DNA of 64,000 nt from Paraphysoderma sedebokerense (lineage: Eukaryota; Blastocladiomycota; Physodermatomycetes; Physodermatales; Physodermataceae). The translations under genes and the position numbers were made by a program. The stretch is from positions 1 to 64,000 of the forward strand of contig JAHLJZ010000068.1 of the NCBI GenBank assembly GCA_025602915.1, written 5' to 3'. Below the pieces are notes generated by a model. It did no database searches, was not told where the DNA came from, and was given only the letters and a program-made list of their open reading frames with translations. Each line of letters opens with the position of its first letter. The stretch's first letter is position 1. Positions 46,467 through 58,089 of this stretch are shown here, piece after piece.

Positions 46467-48537
46467 TTATTTCTTCACCACACGATAGGCCATGATAGTA
46501 ACCTAGAATAAGTTTTTTGTTAGGAGTCATAAGACGGAAAGATAGCATTTCAAGGAGCGAATAATAATTACATCATCTTTCTTGCCGCCTGAGTGCACAA
46601 AGTACCACGTTATGGAGTAAAGGTGAATTAGGAAATAAAGAGAGATAGTAATCAGTTTGCGAAATTGTCATTGTAATGAGCAGATATGAGATATTTTCTG
46701 TAGCACTCACCCATATATTCTCTTTGATGGAATGTTTGAAATCCCTTCGCAAATGGAGATAGTCGATCGTTTTGGGACATAAAACTTTTAGCTTGTGTAC
46801 CGAGAGCCTCGGCCATTCTGGTCATGGTGACATCGTCAACACCATTGCTTCCGTGTTGCTGTAAAACTGCCTTGACCGTTTCCATAATATCACTGTCATA
46901 TGAATTGTCAAAGAGACCTGTATAAATGGAAGTAAGTGGTTAATGAAAAGGAAAAAGCATTTGATCACTAGGGAAGCTTGTCTTGTTCACAGACCATCTG
47001 AAGCAGCGATGACGACTAATCAAAAGTTTGAGTTAGAATCAATTACGGCAGAGAACTTTTTTACAACGAGTAAAGTAATAAAAGAAGACGTACTGTCTCC
47101 ATCTTCCAATTCGTGTTCGCCTGCTGTCGCTGATTCAACGTCACCTCGGGACATAAAGTCAGCTGAGAGTTGAAACGGCCTAGTCATAAAGCGATGCATC
47201 AGTGCGGGATTAACAAATAGAAGAAACGATAATCAACATGGAAGGACTGCCTACATGTTCCACATCATCATTTGCTCCTTTGATTTATGATAAATCTCAC
47301 CATCGCGAATGATCATGTAAAGTGAGTCGCCCATCCATGTAGTGCTCAATTTGGCCTACAAGAGTTTTGTACGTTTAATGACATGATTCCGTTGACTTGT
47401 AAAAAGCTCGGAAGCTTACATTTGATTTGTCAAATTTCAAAAGTGCGACGGTGGACGAACCCTTATTGACTAAATTTGAACGCAACAGGTCGTTGTAGCC
47501 TTTCTTCAATATATCTATAGGAGCCTTCGCTGATTGTGTTGCTTTCTGGCAGCTATAATATAATTTCAGTTCGTTAATAATGCAGAGAACATGACTATTT
47601 GTATCGAAAGATGACCCACAAGTTCATTAAACCCCAACTGAAAAATCTGGGATCGACGCCCTAAGGAATGATTAAAACAACTGATATTAGCTTTTTACCG
47701 TGGTTTGATCCTAGTGAGATTGAGAATATACCCTATTACTCCAGCCACCGACGCCATCCGCTAAACCCAAAAAGATTGCGTCTCTCTTTCTAGAGATATA
47801 AAATCCATCTTCTCCGCAGTCCCGTTCGATTCGAATAGGACCATCCCTAGGCGGGGTACTCGGTTCCTTAGCGGCACACCAGACCCCACCGACGAAATCT
47901 AAGGCAAAGAAAATATACCAAATAAACGTGAGTTGTCTGAAATTGGCGTTCAGTACTTCACAGTTTCATTCTTACCGAAGGCATTTGGATTATCTGCACC
48001 GATAGAAATCGAATTAGACCGTTCAGTTTCAAGTTCTGTGGGCGATTCCACTTGGGAAGTGTCGCCAGCGTTCGGTTCTTCAGCTGGCGGTGGAGAAGAA
48101 GGGTTTCCGAAAGCGCTTGGCAATCCAAATGGGCTTTCAAATGGGCTTTCAAATGGGCTTTCAAATGGAGATTGCGGTGATGCATTGGCAGGTTCGCCGA
48201 TCGAAGGAACTGTCTGAATAGATGCGTCGGTAGCAGGTCCGCCGACCGAAGGACTCGTTGCGATCGTTGCTTCTTCAAAAGGTGATCTAGGAACTCCTGC
48301 ATTGTTGGCGCGGGCTCTCGGACGAGGAACATCAAAAGGAATCGACGGTCCCGCTGCGAAAGGAGAAATTCGTGGTCCTGAACTAGGTCGACCAGGTAGA
48401 GGCTGTTGAGGGATTTCAGCAACACCAGAATCATGTCGATCTTCCTCCATGGGTGCTCGTTTGATCAACCCTGCCTCAGTGTAACTCAATAACGCCAACA
48501 TAGCTATCGTCTTGAACAATGTTGATTTAGCAACCAT
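46467..48537 (-). CDS. PP2C-type phosphatase (PTC7/PPTC7-like) with signal peptide
   Basis: Mn/Mg-dependent Ser/Thr phosphatase. Exon 1 (48537 to about 47965) starts with a hydrophobic leader (LFKTIAMLALLSYTEAGL, residues 6-23) and a disordered region of about 170 residues that includes a SPFE repeat. The catalytic domain spans the later exons. It has IERDCGEDGFYISRKRDAIF, then LGLADGVGGWS with the metal-binding Asp, KGSSTVALLKFD, TTWMGDSLYMIIRDGEIYHK, WNMPFQLS, a GLFDN-type block, RLSPFAKGFQTF, and the final GGKKDD joined in phase to VTIMAYRVVKK (stop 46467-46469). The core pattern matches PTC7/PPTC7, normally a mitochondrial matrix enzyme. A secretory leader instead of a mitochondrial presequence would be odd. 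About eight exons. Confidence 0.82.
48126..48170. repeat. 12-bp tandem repeat in PP2C exon 1
   Basis: About 3.5 copies of a 12-bp unit (GGGCTTTCAAAT on the plus strand) encode consecutive SPFE units in the disordered N-terminal region of the phosphatase. The unit is a multiple of three, so copy-number change would alter length without breaking the frame. Confidence 0.85.
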
Positions 48538-49522
48538 TTTTTGTAATTGAATTAGTCAATCGTAAACGGAAGACTTGCAGTAAAGGATCTGGCGCCAAAA
48601 GATTCACCCTATATATAAGTACTTTGTGACAACTTCGCTATTTTCAAGCATGAGAAGATGCCCCCGTTTTACTCAGGGTCTTGTAAAACTAATCCCAGTT
48701 CGATTAAACAAGACAATATTCCAAATCATAATCGCGGAACGAACCAAACCCTAGCATCGCTGCGCTGGTATTCTTCCACTCTCCGATACGCTGCGCCGCT
48801 GCTGAACGCGAAGCTTGAAACATCGTTTCAGGCGCACAAAGAGGAAATACGACACCTTCTGAATGCATCAAATCAACAGAAATTTCAACAATCAAGACAG
48901 GAACATTTGTTTGGTGCTCCTGCTTACAGCATGGATTATCTAACTCGGATTGGTGCCTGGTCTAGTTTTTCCGATGATACTCCTCATTACCTGATGATAC
49001 CTGCTGTTGTCTAATCCCCAACTGATGATACAAGGGGGGGTAACGTTGAAAATAAACTTGCGTAAGGAGAAATCCGAGAAGGTTTCTGTCTCTGGATTAC
49101 TCAAAGCTCCTGACTTGACGTCAATATCAGGACCATGGTCATTATTTCCCAGGAAATTTAGGACGAATCTATTAAAGTTGTTGGCAAAAAATATATATTG
49201 GCAGGCGGCAGCATGTGCATTATTAGGCCATGTATTACGCTGATGCAGACTTAGCTCATTATCAATGTTAGAGCATTAGTGAATCTCATTCTTCGTCGCG
49301 GGAACAGAAAATTGTATTTCAGTTAGCCTTCATTATCGTCCAAGTATTATAGTGACTATCTCCATTATTCATTAAAGCACAATAACTTCTATTCTATGTA
49401 AACCTATTTCTCAATTATATATTTTCAATTGAAACAAAAGTAATCTCACTAACGAAAGAAGAGCTCTGATTCGGTTTTTGTAAAAGGAATGTTATCACCA
49501 AATTTAAATTTGCTCATTATAT
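48538..49522. other. Intergenic with a doubtful small ORF
   Basis: 985 bp between two minus-strand genes. A plus-strand frame at 48658-49014 (118 codons) has a mitochondrial-leader-like stretch (LASLRWYSSTLRYAAPLL) but no family match. It would be transcribed divergently from the PP2C gene. It may be a small gene or chance. The rest is AT-rich without recognised motifs. Confidence 0.35.
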
Positions 49523-52170
49523 CTACTTATGTTCCTGCCCCACCTGCCCTTTCCACTCTTTACAATCCTTATGCCTGAAGGTAAACCCAACAAAGGCTGC
49601 TCTACCTCCACCAATTTGGTCATCCTCGTCGTCCTCTTCCTCGCCGTTACCACCAGAAATTAATTTGTCATATTCGGATTGTTTTTCTCGAACCTCCTTG
49701 TATAATTCCATATCCTCAGGATTCTCAAAGTCGTCAAAATAAGATACATCAGTTTCACTGGTGAGTTCCGGAATGAAAGGCGGTGAAATTGAACGTAAAT
49801 TGACAATCCAGTCAATATTTGAAGGGTTAGAACGCGGAGAAGGTGGTGCAGAAGTTGAAGTTGGAGGAAGAGAGGAAAGCGCTGTATTTAGAGGTTTAAA
49901 GAATGGGTGAGATTTGATTTGACGGAAGGAATTGATACGTGTTGTGCGGTGACTGATCAATCTGTTCGTACAAATGGCGGAGCAAGAGAATTATTATTAG
50001 GAGAAAAAGTTAGATTTATATAATATACGTTTTTCTGGTTAGAATCTGGGCGACAAACCTCGTAATCAAATCCCAAGCCTCGTCACTGATGTTAAACTCG
50101 GCATCTTCTCCTTGCTCGTCATACACTGGTCTCTCCAATACTGTTTCCCAATGGTATACATTCACCCATACTTCTTCTAAAGTTCCAGCAGCAAAAGGTG
50201 GATACCCAGCCAAAAACTCAAAGAGAATGCATCCGAGACTCCAGTAATCGACGAGAAAGTCATAGCCCTTTGCGGACGAAGATCCGGAAGACGAAGAGGA
50301 TGATTGAGCGTGAAGGATCTCTGGTGCCATGTAATCCGGGGATCCAACGAGAGAGTAAGCCCAGGAAAGGTAGTCTCGACGAACTGTATTATGTATTGTG
50401 CGCCGTTGTAAGGTAGACAGAGGAATTGGAGTGCGAGCTTTTACTGCATCGAGCTGTCATAAATCACAATATCGATTGTCAAGGTAAAATAATGGTAAAT
50501 AAAATTAGATAATTCTGAATTCATGTCAACAAAACGATGCTACCTTGATTCGAATAGATTCAATTCTGTCGGGACTCAGACACCCCTTCGACAACCCGAA
50601 ATCGGTTAACTTGATATGGCCCTGTGCATCGATCAAGAAGTTTTCGGGTTTCAAATCACTGTTAAATTTAGAAAAATCCGTTATATGATGTCAATTTAGG
50701 ATTTGGAGAGTAAGAAAGAAACAAGAGACCAACCGATGGATATAACCCAGCTTATGTAGCTCGGTTACAGCAACAAACATTTCGGCAATATAAAATCTGG
50801 TATGCTGTTCTTGTAAGATACCACTGTTGTTCAGTAAAGTTCTCACATCACCGCCGGGTACGTATTCCTTCAAGAAATTGTTTTGTTATTCATTCAGACA
50901 CCTCCTACCATGTTATATGTCCAGAAAACTCACCATAGCCAAATAGACATTGACTTTGTCTTGGAAGGCATACAACAGTTTGACGAGCCATGGTGATTTT
51001 GTTGCTGTGAGAATATCTCGTTCGGTAAGGATATGTTGAATCTCGTTTAATCGATGGAGCAACTTTTTGTTCATTCGTTTCAATGCACAGATTTCGGAGG
51101 TATCTTTCTTACGGGCCAGAAACACCTACAAATAGTATAAATTATATGATTAAGGTTACTATAATATTCTGAATATGGATAGAGGAGTGATGATAACAAA
51201 TCAAAAGACCACATCACATACTTGACCATATCCGCCTTGCCCAACTTGGGTGAGGATTTGGAATTGTTTAGCGTTCGTTCTAGTTCTTCGCTTTCGTAGA
51301 TAGGCTCTTTCTTTCCCGGTATAATATTTCCATTCTTTTTGGGCCTGGTCTGGAGTGAGCTATGTCGGTGAACAGAAGTCAATCGAAAGTTCGGTTAAGG
51401 CGCTGAAAGATGTTCAGGATTGGATAAGAAAACACAACAAGTACATTTCGAGACTTGACATCTTCCTTAAACTTTTCAGTTCGAACTTTTCGTTGATGCA
51501 GGTAGGTGAGGAGGTCATAGTAATAATCAAGAAAGTCTGTAATGAAGGACCGATTTTATCCATCGTCAGATTAGCAAGGAATCACTCACATCGAGGTTCT
51601 TGTAAGTTCAACAGCAGAGAAGCAGTACATACACATTTGCGCCATTGCGCATTTTCTCTGAGTTTCTGGATTCAAAATTACTTGTCTTTTAAATTCCATC
51701 TGTTGTTGCTGTGGCTGTTGCTGCGGTTGTGAACGTGCCTTACCCGCACTTGAAGCATCAGTAGAAGAGATATTTGTATTTGTATTCTTCGACATTCTCG
51801 AACCGGAAGAAGTTTGTTTTGTTGAGCTTGAGCTGGTCGATTTTACAGTAGAAGAAGACTGGGCGGATGATTTGGAACTGGACTTTTCGTATGATGAAGA
51901 GGAGGGGGAGGAATTGTTGGTTGAGGAGTTGTGACTTATTTTTGCATTTTCCAGCGACTTTGTCAGTGAGTTTACATCTGAGGAAGACGATATTTTTTTG
52001 CTAACTATCGGTGAAAGTGCATCGTCGAGGAACCCTGAATCTGAGGCGACAGATGAGATGGAGGAACGAGTGGAGCGGGAGGACATGATTTTGTTGTCGT
52101 TCTTGTTGTTGGTGGAGGAGGAAGAGGACGATGATGAGCTGGAAAAATAGTTCTTCACTAGTCTCGACAT
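49523..52170 (-). CDS. DBF2: NDR/LATS-family kinase of the Dbf2/Sid2 type
   Basis: AGC kinase acting at the end of the mitotic-exit or septation-initiation network with a Mob1 partner. Exon 1 (52170 to about 51665) is a long poly-Ser/Thr/Gln disordered region. Next comes the Mob-binding helix ([20 protein letters not shown]). Kinase motifs run in order: P-loop [11 protein letters not shown], Lys in [49 protein letters not shown], catalytic [12 protein letters not shown], metal-binding LTDFGLSKG, activation segment [14 protein letters not shown], and [19 protein letters not shown]. The C-terminal extension ends [12 protein letters not shown], with the Thr of the hydrophobic motif that upstream STE20-like kinases phosphorylate. 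Every key residue is present. A short Ser-rich insert follows APEILHAQ. About eight exons; stop at 49523. Confidence 0.9.
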
Positions 52171-52587
52171 TATTCTCTATTAAACTAATATGGAAATACA
52201 AGTCAATGAAATGGATATATCTTTAGGGAGAGGGAACGGAAAGATGAGGAGCATAAGAACAACAGAAAGACGCGCGACGCGTTTTGTCTCCCCATTATTT
52301 ATATTTTGCAACACTATAAATCAAACAGCTGTCGGAATAGTTACTCATTGGAAAGATTAATTATCAAAATGAGGATGCAAAAGCTGATTTGTTATGTGTT
52401 GCGAGGGCATATGATCAGCAGATGGATGTACGTTGATTTAGATCCATTGATTCCAATCGCGTTGAATCATTAAAATGTATGATGAATGACATCGATTCCC
52501 AAATGAAATTTCTTGCCCTCCAGATTTTCAATTTAGATCATGAATTATCGTAGTATATAGAATCTTTGTGAGATTGAATTATAGGGA
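52171..52587. other. Divergent promoter region
   Basis: 417 bp between the kinase start (minus) and the next gene (plus), so it must serve both promoters. It is AT-rich. ACGCGCGACGCGTTTTG near 52269-52285 contains an ACGCGT core, the MluI cell-cycle box type bound by MBF in fungi, which would suit a cell-cycle kinase. A single site is weak evidence. Confidence 0.4.
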
Positions 52588-55338
52588 ATGTTGTTGCACA
52601 ATTCCGCCTTCTCTAATCAACCTCCGTCAGATTTACAGCCGCTACTGCCTCGTCCTCCACCTGCACCAACAGTCGACGACAAGACTAAGTTCTTTGCCCG
52701 AGAAACGTTGCGGAGGAAACGGTAATACAAATGCATTCATTTTCAGTTAGAAACGTTATTATTCGCTCACCTTTTATTCTCTTACCATTTCCGCCGTTCA
52801 TTTCGCAAATCCTTGTTTCATTTCTGGATCACACCAACTCCCGATATTCCATTAACCAGAAATATTGTACGAGCGCAACAAAAACTTAAGAAAGAGGAGG
52901 AACAGAAACGACAAGAGATATTATTAGCACGGAAAGAATGGATAAAAAAGCAATCCGATTTGTTGCATTCTCGTTACCAATCAACCACTTCAAACCTTAG
53001 CAATCAGAAAGAAGCAAATCAATCTTTACACTCGCCCGTCAACGATACCATCAATACTGCCAAATATATTGTGGAAGACGTAAAACTATTTAATAATACA
53101 GTTGCCCCAAATGTGGATCATCCAGCGCTGGAACATAATCCTGATTTCGAACACGATGATATTGAAAATGATGAAGTACTAAATCAAATAGACTACTTCC
53201 GGAATAGCAAAAATAGACCCTTGACTGGTACCATAGTCAACCGTAAGTGTTAATATTTCTTCTTATCTTTTATATCTCAGTATTAATGAAAATCCTCAAT
53301 TGATTTGTAATGCTAGATTATGCGAGGACTGTCCAACAAGGCACCAGGACTCTAAGAGTAATGCATGCATCACAAGTCGAAGTTTTCGACACAAATGATC
53401 AGAATGCGGATGAACATAGTTTTAGTCGGTAATTAAACCTCGTAAATTTATCCCGTCAATAACTTAATTAAACCCGCTTCTCGATTTTTTCAATCAGACC
53501 ATTATCTAGTTACTCCACCCGACCCAACACTGCTAATTCATCTCATAATGTCGTCATCCATAGTTATGCTACCGCCTTTTCTGAAGCCCAGCAACATTCC
53601 CGTTCTCGATCATGTTTTTCATCAATGGACGAGAGAGATCCTATGCTAAGTCAAACTACATCGCATTCACCTTTAATATCAGGTTCACAAACAGACCTGG
53701 ACATGACCGAACCTTACACACCTGCGTCAAATACCATCGGAAGCAATCATGCAATTTCAAATAGCAAATCCAAACTATCATCACTCATGAAGGATCTCGA
53801 GTCCTGGACTGTACATTCGAACAGAACTGATACACCATCTCATTCTGAAGTAAATCCTACCCGCATTGACAGTTCCGCAAGTTTAACCGAGCCCAATGGC
53901 AAGGGAGATACCCCCCCTAGGTGGAGATCGGAAGAACGATTAGTACCGCTGTCTCCTTTAAGATCGTCTTCACGAATGACAGACAATCAGCCGCATGCTT
54001 CAATCACTTCTGCTTCCAAAATTCCCTCTAGTTCAAATGAGTCCGCACCGGCTACAATAGGAAGAAATGACCAAAGATGTGAGATTGAAAACAAACTAAA
54101 AGTTGACTTGAAGCTGAAGGGTACGTATCTTATTTAAAATATGCTGTGCAAGAATGGAAGACGATAGAGAGGGTTGTCACTTATTCACCTTCGACTCCTG
54201 ACGTCGTTCCGTCATTATCATGGATCTAAATATGCCCCTTTGCATCTGTATCATAGACAATCTCAAAGAATTTCTCGAAATAGAAAAGTATTGTCATTTA
54301 TCAAGCAATTCCGTGCCGCCACTCAGTCTTAAACCTTCTCCAAAATCGTCCGACACTTCAAATCGACATGTCCTGCAACCGCCGCAGACAAATACTCAAT
54401 TTTTTGAATCGGATAATCTTCATATATCTCGCAGCCAGGGAAATAGTGAATTCAAATACAATGAATTTCGTCCACAGCCTGCATCATCTCTACCTGTGCC
54501 TAGACCTCCCCTATACGCTCCTCGAGACCGACCAAAGTCCGTATCACACAATACCGGTTCCGCGGTAAATAACCGACAAGAGGGAACACAGGTGTTGCCT
54601 ACCAAGATATTATTACCAACTTCAAAGAAGTCGAACCAGACAACACAGCCATTAAGCGATGTTTCAACGCCTGTCCATCTACCGTCATTTCCTCCGTTGC
54701 CTTCGACGTCCACTCATTCTGACACATCTCAAGGTGTTATTTCCTTTCCAAGACCACCTTCTTCAAAGCCTAATCCGACAGCACGAAACTCGAATAAGTT
54801 CAGGTCAAAATTTATTGCTCCATCACCTTTACCTGAGACCCGGGACCCAAGTAATAACGTCACTTCTACAAACTCAGACAAAAATTTTGGCCGTGCAAAA
54901 TCTAGATCAACTGAACATAAGCAGAAAGGAATACCCAGCTCAATACATGATACTGGTACTTTGAGAGGGGCACTATCGCCCGTAGTATCAGATCCTCCCA
55001 TTCTACCACTGAATTCACGACTAATTCAGTCATCCGATGCCGCAACTTGCATACAAAATTCCTCGGTTTTTCCTCAACTGCCGTTGCTATCATTCAATTC
55101 GCCGATGCCACCGCCACAGTCTTCTCTCTTTTCAATATTACATTCATTCTCTTCAGCCCGGTTTGAGTCATCTCAAATTGAGGTTGATGAATCACAGATA
55201 CTTAAGAATATAGAGCAACTTGATCGATTGATTTTCGCGAAGGTAGAGACGTTAAAGAAATTATTTTCGCGTTGGAATGGTGGCGGCGGTATAACTGCTA
55301 ATCTAAGGGTTAACAGCGGGAAGTGTGGGAAAAGATAA
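52588..55338 (+). CDS. Disordered Ser/Pro-rich protein, function unknown
   Basis: Four or five exons, roughly 800 residues. Exon 1 (52588 to about 52720) starts MLLHNSAFSNQPPSDLQPL and ends KFFARETLRRKR. It joins in phase to a charged helix (IVRAQQKLKKEEEQKRQEIL), then HYARTVQQGTRTLRV. The remainder is almost entirely Ser/Pro/Thr/Asn-rich, with Pro-rich SH3-ligand-like stretches (SLPVPRPPLYAPRDRPKS). The last exon (about 54251-55338) ends with a short helix (ILKNIEQLDRLIFAKVETL). There is no membrane segment, signal peptide or enzyme motif. The layout suggests a scaffold or cytoskeletal adaptor; I do not recognise the family. Confidence 0.6.
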
Positions 55339-55775
55339 AAAGCAATTCATGATACGGACTTGTTGTTCCGGAAGATGAGTGGCAATACAAAGTGCTGTGA
55401 AGTAGATGGAAAATTTTTCGATTTGACCTAGAGTACTTAATTTTCTTAGTTAATATGTATATTAGTTTGCTATCAAGACCAGTGTAGAGATCAATACAGT
55501 TCAGATTCAGCATATATGCAGTCTCGGAATTATTTCGTTCTTAGTTCTTAGAAAAGTGTTTCTTCGGCGCCTTTATAATCACTACAGACACTATTTATTT
55601 GCTTTGTTAAAGTATATGATTGCGTGATTTATATAATAAATAACGAATTGTATGAACAGAAATCTACAAATTTAAGCGAATCCGTCCAATCGATCGATGT
55701 ACATTCTTATCTCATTTATCTTTCCTTTCGGTGTTTTAAATATTATTCCGTCAATGTCCCATCAACACCTCCTGT
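55339..55775. other. Convergent 3' flanks
   Basis: 437 bp between the ends of two convergent genes. AT-rich, with several AATAAA-like stretches (for example near 55637) that could serve as polyadenylation signals. Nothing else seen. Confidence 0.45.
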
Positions 55776-57559
55776 TCAATCTCTTGGTACAACAGGACCA
55801 GTCGGTACCGGTGGAACCACGAATCTTCCGCCCTGACCCTGCCCTGCACCACCTCCGTTGGAAGCATCCCCATTGTTGTCATCGGGAGTAGGACTAGTCA
55901 AATCTCTGTAGACACGAACATAATCGATTATGAATTCGGGCTGGGTCCATGATTTAATGTCTTCCGCTGGATTCATGGGTGGATATTGTCCCCAGAAATA
56001 TTTGCCGTTGATGGCAAGATTCATGATGAGGTAAAATGGTTGATCAAACCTAAATTTAAATCGGTAAGGAATGCATTGTTGCCTTTAAGTCAAAAACTGT
56101 CTGAGCATAACATAACAAAAGCAAGAAGGTTAATTTACGGTTGTCGTATATCAGTATAAACTTCACCTCCACCTCTGCCACTTCTCCACCACCTGCGCAA
56201 ATCAACCACCCAAGTGACTTTTCCATCCACGAAAAAAGTCATATTGTCTCGTTTCCAGTCCACACCGTACACATGAAAATCGTTACTCCATAAATCATTG
56301 CCAGTGCCATCCGTTGGAGAGTTGGGATTGGAGTAAACATCTCTCTCGATGAATGTATTGTTTGGAAATGAAGCACCGAAATGGAGAGCGTGACCCATTC
56401 GATGTGTTTGTTGTCCACGAGCTTCCATGATGTCGATTTCGCCAGACTGCATATGGACAATAGATCGTGAAGATTCAGCAACCAAGGGATGACTTAGAAT
56501 AAAGCAATGATAGATGGGTATAAAAATATCACATACCGCAGCCCAAGTTCCATATTTATCTTCAACAGGTAGTAGCCATATCGCAGCTGTGAGGATAAAA
56601 ACATATCCAAGATGTTAGCAGCATATTCATAGCGGATTTCACTCTTTAGACTAGGGACCAAGATCCTTCGCCACCCTGCGCACTTTTTTAACGATTTTTG
56701 CGGATCTAATCATCAAAAAGGGACAAAACAAATAACTTACGCCATAAATAGTTTCCCACAGGTATCTTGGCTCTCACCTCAAACCGACCGTACCTCCATC
56801 GTCCTTCCAATTTATTCAATGTTCTAATTCTAGCGCTAGTAAAAGGTTTTTGTCTGTTGCAATCGTCTCTTCTTGGTCTTGTACATTGACCGTCGGAAGA
56901 TTGCAAACGGTATCCCTCTGGATGATACTTCGGGACAATGTGGAGGTATCCGTCTCTGACGTATAAATTTTCAGGCGACTTTCGATATCTAATGAATCAA
57001 AGATTCAAAAAATCAACATTTCAATAAAACTTGCATGCAACGGAATGAGAAGGGTATAAAGATCAAGATGTTTACGTTTGATTTTCGTAATTTCCTCCAC
57101 CCCAACTGTCGACTTCGTAGTCCCATTTTTCCAAATCCAAAGTGTCGCCGTTAAATTCATCGGCCCAATAAATATCACATTCTAAATGTAGGAAGCTTAT
57201 CAGTAAAAATCTCACATTCAATAAGGTAAATCAAAGGTGAGCTTACTGCCACAGTACGAATTCGGGTTGTACAAACTGACAAAGGTTGACGCCAGATAGG
57301 TACATAATATTAAGAGGGAACAAAGAACTAGAAACCCAAATTTACGATTTCGTGACAAAGAACAAAACCAAATCACTGGTCTCCAACAAATACGTCTTTG
57401 CCGTCGTTGTTTCGATTCTGTGTTCGAAGTGGAGACGTCGGAATTAGAATTGGAGATTGCGCCTGCTGAAGCTGAAGATTGAGACGATGATGACGGGGTA
57501 GATGACTTAGTGCGCAAATGCGGACGGGGAGGAACAGGGGGCCTGTACTCTGAAGACAT
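55776..57559 (-). CDS. GH16 beta-glucanase, type II membrane form
   Basis: Glycoside hydrolase family 16, acting on cell-wall beta-glucan. The N-terminus is cytoplasmic, Pro/Ser-rich (PPVPPRPHLRTKS), followed by one membrane anchor at about residues 75-97 (FGFLVLCSLLILCTYLASTF) and a lumenal or external catalytic domain. Domain motifs in order: CDIYWADEFNGDTLDLEKWD, ARIRTLNKLEGRWRYGRFEV, AAIWLLP, the catalytic core SGEIDIMEARGQ (nucleophile and acid/base Glu in ExDxxE), FHVYGVDWKRDNMTFFVDGK, and FYLIMNLAINGKYFWGQYPP. It ends with a Gly/Asn-rich tail. Both catalytic Glu and the Asp are present. The single-anchor layout recalls Kre6/Skn1, which act in beta-1,6-glucan assembly, though the catalytic block is closer to secreted GH16 glucanases. 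About seven exons; stop at 55776. Confidence 0.87.
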
Positions 57560-58089
57560 CGTTTCTAATGTTTTATCTCTATATCGTTTGAAAAGACGGC
57601 GGCATCGTTTGATTCAGAACTTAAATTGCAAAATCAGAGACGTCGGACGTGATCAGACCGAGAGCCCAAGCGATGGTGTGATTTGGCGTTTTTGACGAGC
57701 TCAAGAATTGCCATTAGTTAGATAATATCATAATACAACAGTCGTTTTAGAAAAAAATACATGATTATCTTTTGTCAAGTAGTATGCCGTTATCAAGGAA
57801 AAGAAAGCGAGGTTGATTTGCATCATAATTGGTGCCGATTCCTCATGACACGGTAGAAAAAAATGATGTATGGCTAAAGTATTAATTCAATAATGGGAAC
57901 TTTAGAACTTTGCACGGTGATATATTTGTAATTTTGTACCGATTCAGATAGTTTGAAATTTTCGACAAATTGACACAGAGATACCCGCGACAGGCGAAAT
58001 TCGTTGCCGACCAACGTAATAAACCCAGCCTTCAAATAACCTGTATCGGCAATTACCATTTGTGCGAGGAGATTTGAAAAGCTTAGAAT
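57560..58089. other. Divergent promoter region
   Basis: 530 bp between the GH16 start (minus) and the orphan gene (plus). AT-rich with no recognised motif. An overlapping minus-strand frame (57874-58221) shadows the orphan gene's start. Confidence 0.45.
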
